NCBI RefSeq assembly: GCF_014145665.1
Contig: NZ_JACHTD010000005.1
Location: forward strand, 62,001-126,000
DNA from: Myroides sp. NP-2
GTDB taxonomy: Bacteria > Bacteroidota > Bacteroidia > Flavobacteriales > Flavobacteriaceae
Length of the DNA stretch: 64,000 nucleotides
Direction of reading: 5' to 3'
Positions 62,980 through 64,000 of this stretch are shown piece by piece. Position 1 is the first letter of the stretch, and each line of letters begins with the position of its first letter. A model generated the notes under the pieces. The model was given only the letters and a program-made list of their open reading frames with translations. It did not search any database and was not told where the DNA came from. Position numbers and translations under genes: made by a program.

Positions 62980-63146
62980 GTGGTATTTTAGGTTTATAAA
63001 ATGTAAAAAAGAAGCGTGGACATTGCAAACACACTAAACCTAGGAATACCACTCCCTAAAAAAGCAATGAATACAAGCCACGCCATATCGGCATACTCTC
63101 ATATACATTATTTGCTTTCTTTTATTCGAGGTGGTATTTCGGTTTA
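62980..63146. repeat. inverted and direct repeats in a 600-base gap
   Basis: GTGGTATTTTAGGTTTA at 62980-62996 is nearly complementary to 63035-63052 and is repeated directly (as GTGGTATTTCGGTTTA) at 63131-63146. Nested within, GCGTGG and CATTGC (63014-63026) pair with GCAATG and CCACGC (63064-63083). This gives a long imperfect cruciform. On the minus strand a 30-codon frame (MAWLVFIAFLGSGIPRF start) spans it, too short to support. No ORF or RNA class is recognised. Confidence 0.5.
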
Positions 63147-63216
63147 GCAATAATGCAATTAAGCACGTTTATTCTTTTCGTAAAAAAGCAAAGATAAAAC
63201 TTATATTATAAAAATA

Positions 63217-63251
63217 AAACAGCCTAGATTATTTTTGAATCTAGGCTGTTT
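63217..63251. terminator. strong hairpin terminator
   Basis: A 14-bp perfect stem, 63217-63230 with 63238-63251. It lies upstream of the 63372 gene and faces no obvious plus-strand gene, so it may belong to a lost gene or insulate the unit. Confidence 0.6.
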
Positions 63252-63340
63252 ATTTGGATTTTTAGTTGTTAAGTTACTTATACATATATTAATTAAAATC
63301 AATATGCTATATTCTATTATACCATATTAAATTAATTCAA

Positions 63341-63348
63341 TATATTTG
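63341..63348 (+). promoter_or_regulatory. -7 box of the last operon
   Basis: TATATTTG fits TAnnTTTG, 23 bases before ATG 63372. Confidence 0.5.
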
Positions 63349-63371
63349 TAAGTATTATAATAGTCATTATT

Positions 63372-63572
63372 ATGGAAAAATATACACATAAAGTAACATC
63401 TTCTAATATTAAAAGAGCTAATGAAAAATTGGCAACAAATGGTGTAAGAGAAGAAACTCTAAATAATTTCTCAGGGAAGTTACAAGTTAAGATTTATGTT
63501 AGTGGAGTTGTTAAAACAAGAGAGATAACAAAAGAAAATATTAGCAATGCTTATAAACTTGCATTATTGTAA
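63372..63572 (+). CDS. small hypothetical protein, basic
   Basis: This 66-aa protein has no signal or membrane segment. It reads MEKYTHKVTSSNIKRANEKL, then NNFSGKLQVKIYVSGVVKTR and NISNAYKLALL, which suggests a small beta sheet between two helices. It has its own promoter and is followed after two bases by the next gene, so both form a unit. It has low GC and I recognise no family. Confidence 0.55.
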   Translation: MEKYTHKVTSSNIKRANEKLATNGVREETLNNFSGKLQVKIYVSGVVKTREITKENISNAYKLALL

Positions 63573-63574
63573 TA

Positions 63575-64000
63575 GTGAGAAACTACAACCATATTTATAA
63601 AAAATTAGTTAATAGTGATACTGATTTAATTGGACATATAGCATATTCCTTATATAAAAGAAGTAAAATAGATTATATAGAAAAAAACAAGGAAAATGGA
63701 CAAAATTTATCTGATGAGGATTTAAAGCATTTTAACGAAATTTCATCTTCTGAAAGTTATATTGATGGGTATAAATTAAAGTCGAATTTAATATTACAAA
63801 GCTTTATTAATACAATTTTGGAGGAAGAAATTAAAACCATCAAAAATGAAACTGTAAATCAACAAACAGAAATTCTTAAAGATGTGGTTACTACTCTTGT
63901 TCCTAAAAATATGAAAACAATATTTTTGGGATTGATAAGTTCCTTTTTATTTGCCTTAGTAATTGCCGCAATCGCTTTTATTATGCAGTTCTCTAATTCA
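63575..64000 (+). CDS. hypothetical membrane protein, cut by window edge
   Basis: From GTG 63575 the frame stays open to the window end (142 codons). It begins RNYNHIYKKLVNSDTDLIGH and IAYSLYKRSKIDYIEKN, then LSDEDLKHFNEISSSESYID, a helical region, and a hydrophobic segment near 122-138 (IFLGLISSFLFALVIAAIAF). The 'IAYSLYKR...I' opening is found in bacterial proteins that pair a helical sensor-like part with a C-terminal membrane helix; I know no function. GTG is the only start near the -2 gap from the upstream gene. Confidence 0.6.
   Translation, partial: MRNYNHIYKKLVNSDTDLIGHIAYSLYKRSKIDYIEKNKENGQNLSDEDLKHFNEISSSESYIDGYKLKSNLILQSFINTILEEEIKTIKNETVNQQTEILKDVVTTLVPKNMKTIFLGLISSFLFALVIAAIAFIMQFSNS

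Overview
The window comes from a Bacteroidetes genome of the Flavobacteriaceae type; a Myroides- or Flavobacterium-like organism is my inference. The evidence is low GC, two secreted proteins with type IX secretion (gliding-type, type B) C-terminal sorting domains, lipoproteins whose lipobox cysteine is followed by SSDD (the flavobacterial surface-export signal), -7 promoter boxes of the form TAnnTTTG, and a PNGase F gene. I saw no tRNA, rRNA, CRISPR array, intact transposase or integrase.

Layout. 1-8.4 kb: a cut sensor kinase, small envelope genes, msrA, a LolD-like ATPase and a TIGR02757 gene whose 3' end is present twice; then a T9SS-exported protein between two clusters of mosaic, heptad-containing repeats. 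8.4-13.5 kb: sixA-ppk1-ppx (polyphosphate), a DUF4199 protein and kdsA. 13.5-17.6 kb: a decayed tail copy of the WG/Sel1 gene, a compact structured RNA in front of a small ORF, the 816-aa WG/Sel1 protein and a membrane protein. 17.7-21.3 kb: a complete four-gene iron-siderophore ABC importer. 21.8-24.7 kb: two paralogous surface lipoproteins and a spermidine-synthase-like protein. 24.8-29.9 kb: a 1712-aa T9SS adhesin-like protein. 30-36.6 kb: acetyltransferases, an ornithine/alanine-racemase-like enzyme, purC, an OmpA-family protein and CorA. 36.7-42.6 kb: hutI-hutG-response regulator, a heptad array, aroC, a small hydrolase and an AI-2E-family permease. 42.7-48.1 kb: a PNGase F lipoprotein and glmM separated by two facing heptad arrays, then an ACP phosphodiesterase and a ClC transporter. 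48.8-52.4 kb: HxlR-cysE-cysK, a P4-type phosphatase and a lipoprotein.

52.4-64 kb is accessory DNA. It opens with about 1.1 kb that has no plus-strand gene, a -7 box at one end, a terminator at the other and a dense series of hairpins between: a candidate large non-coding RNA. It continues with an orphan Imm30-like immunity gene, small unknown proteins, clear remnants of metallophosphoesterase, Fic and erythromycin-esterase genes, a frameshifted leucine-rich-repeat gene, and very AT-rich ORFs of unknown function.

Three themes run through the window. Gene 3' ends with their terminator or flank are duplicated at several places. Seven-base tandem arrays sit beyond stop codons at several places. 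Many genes appear organised for envelope, glycan and iron work at the cell surface.
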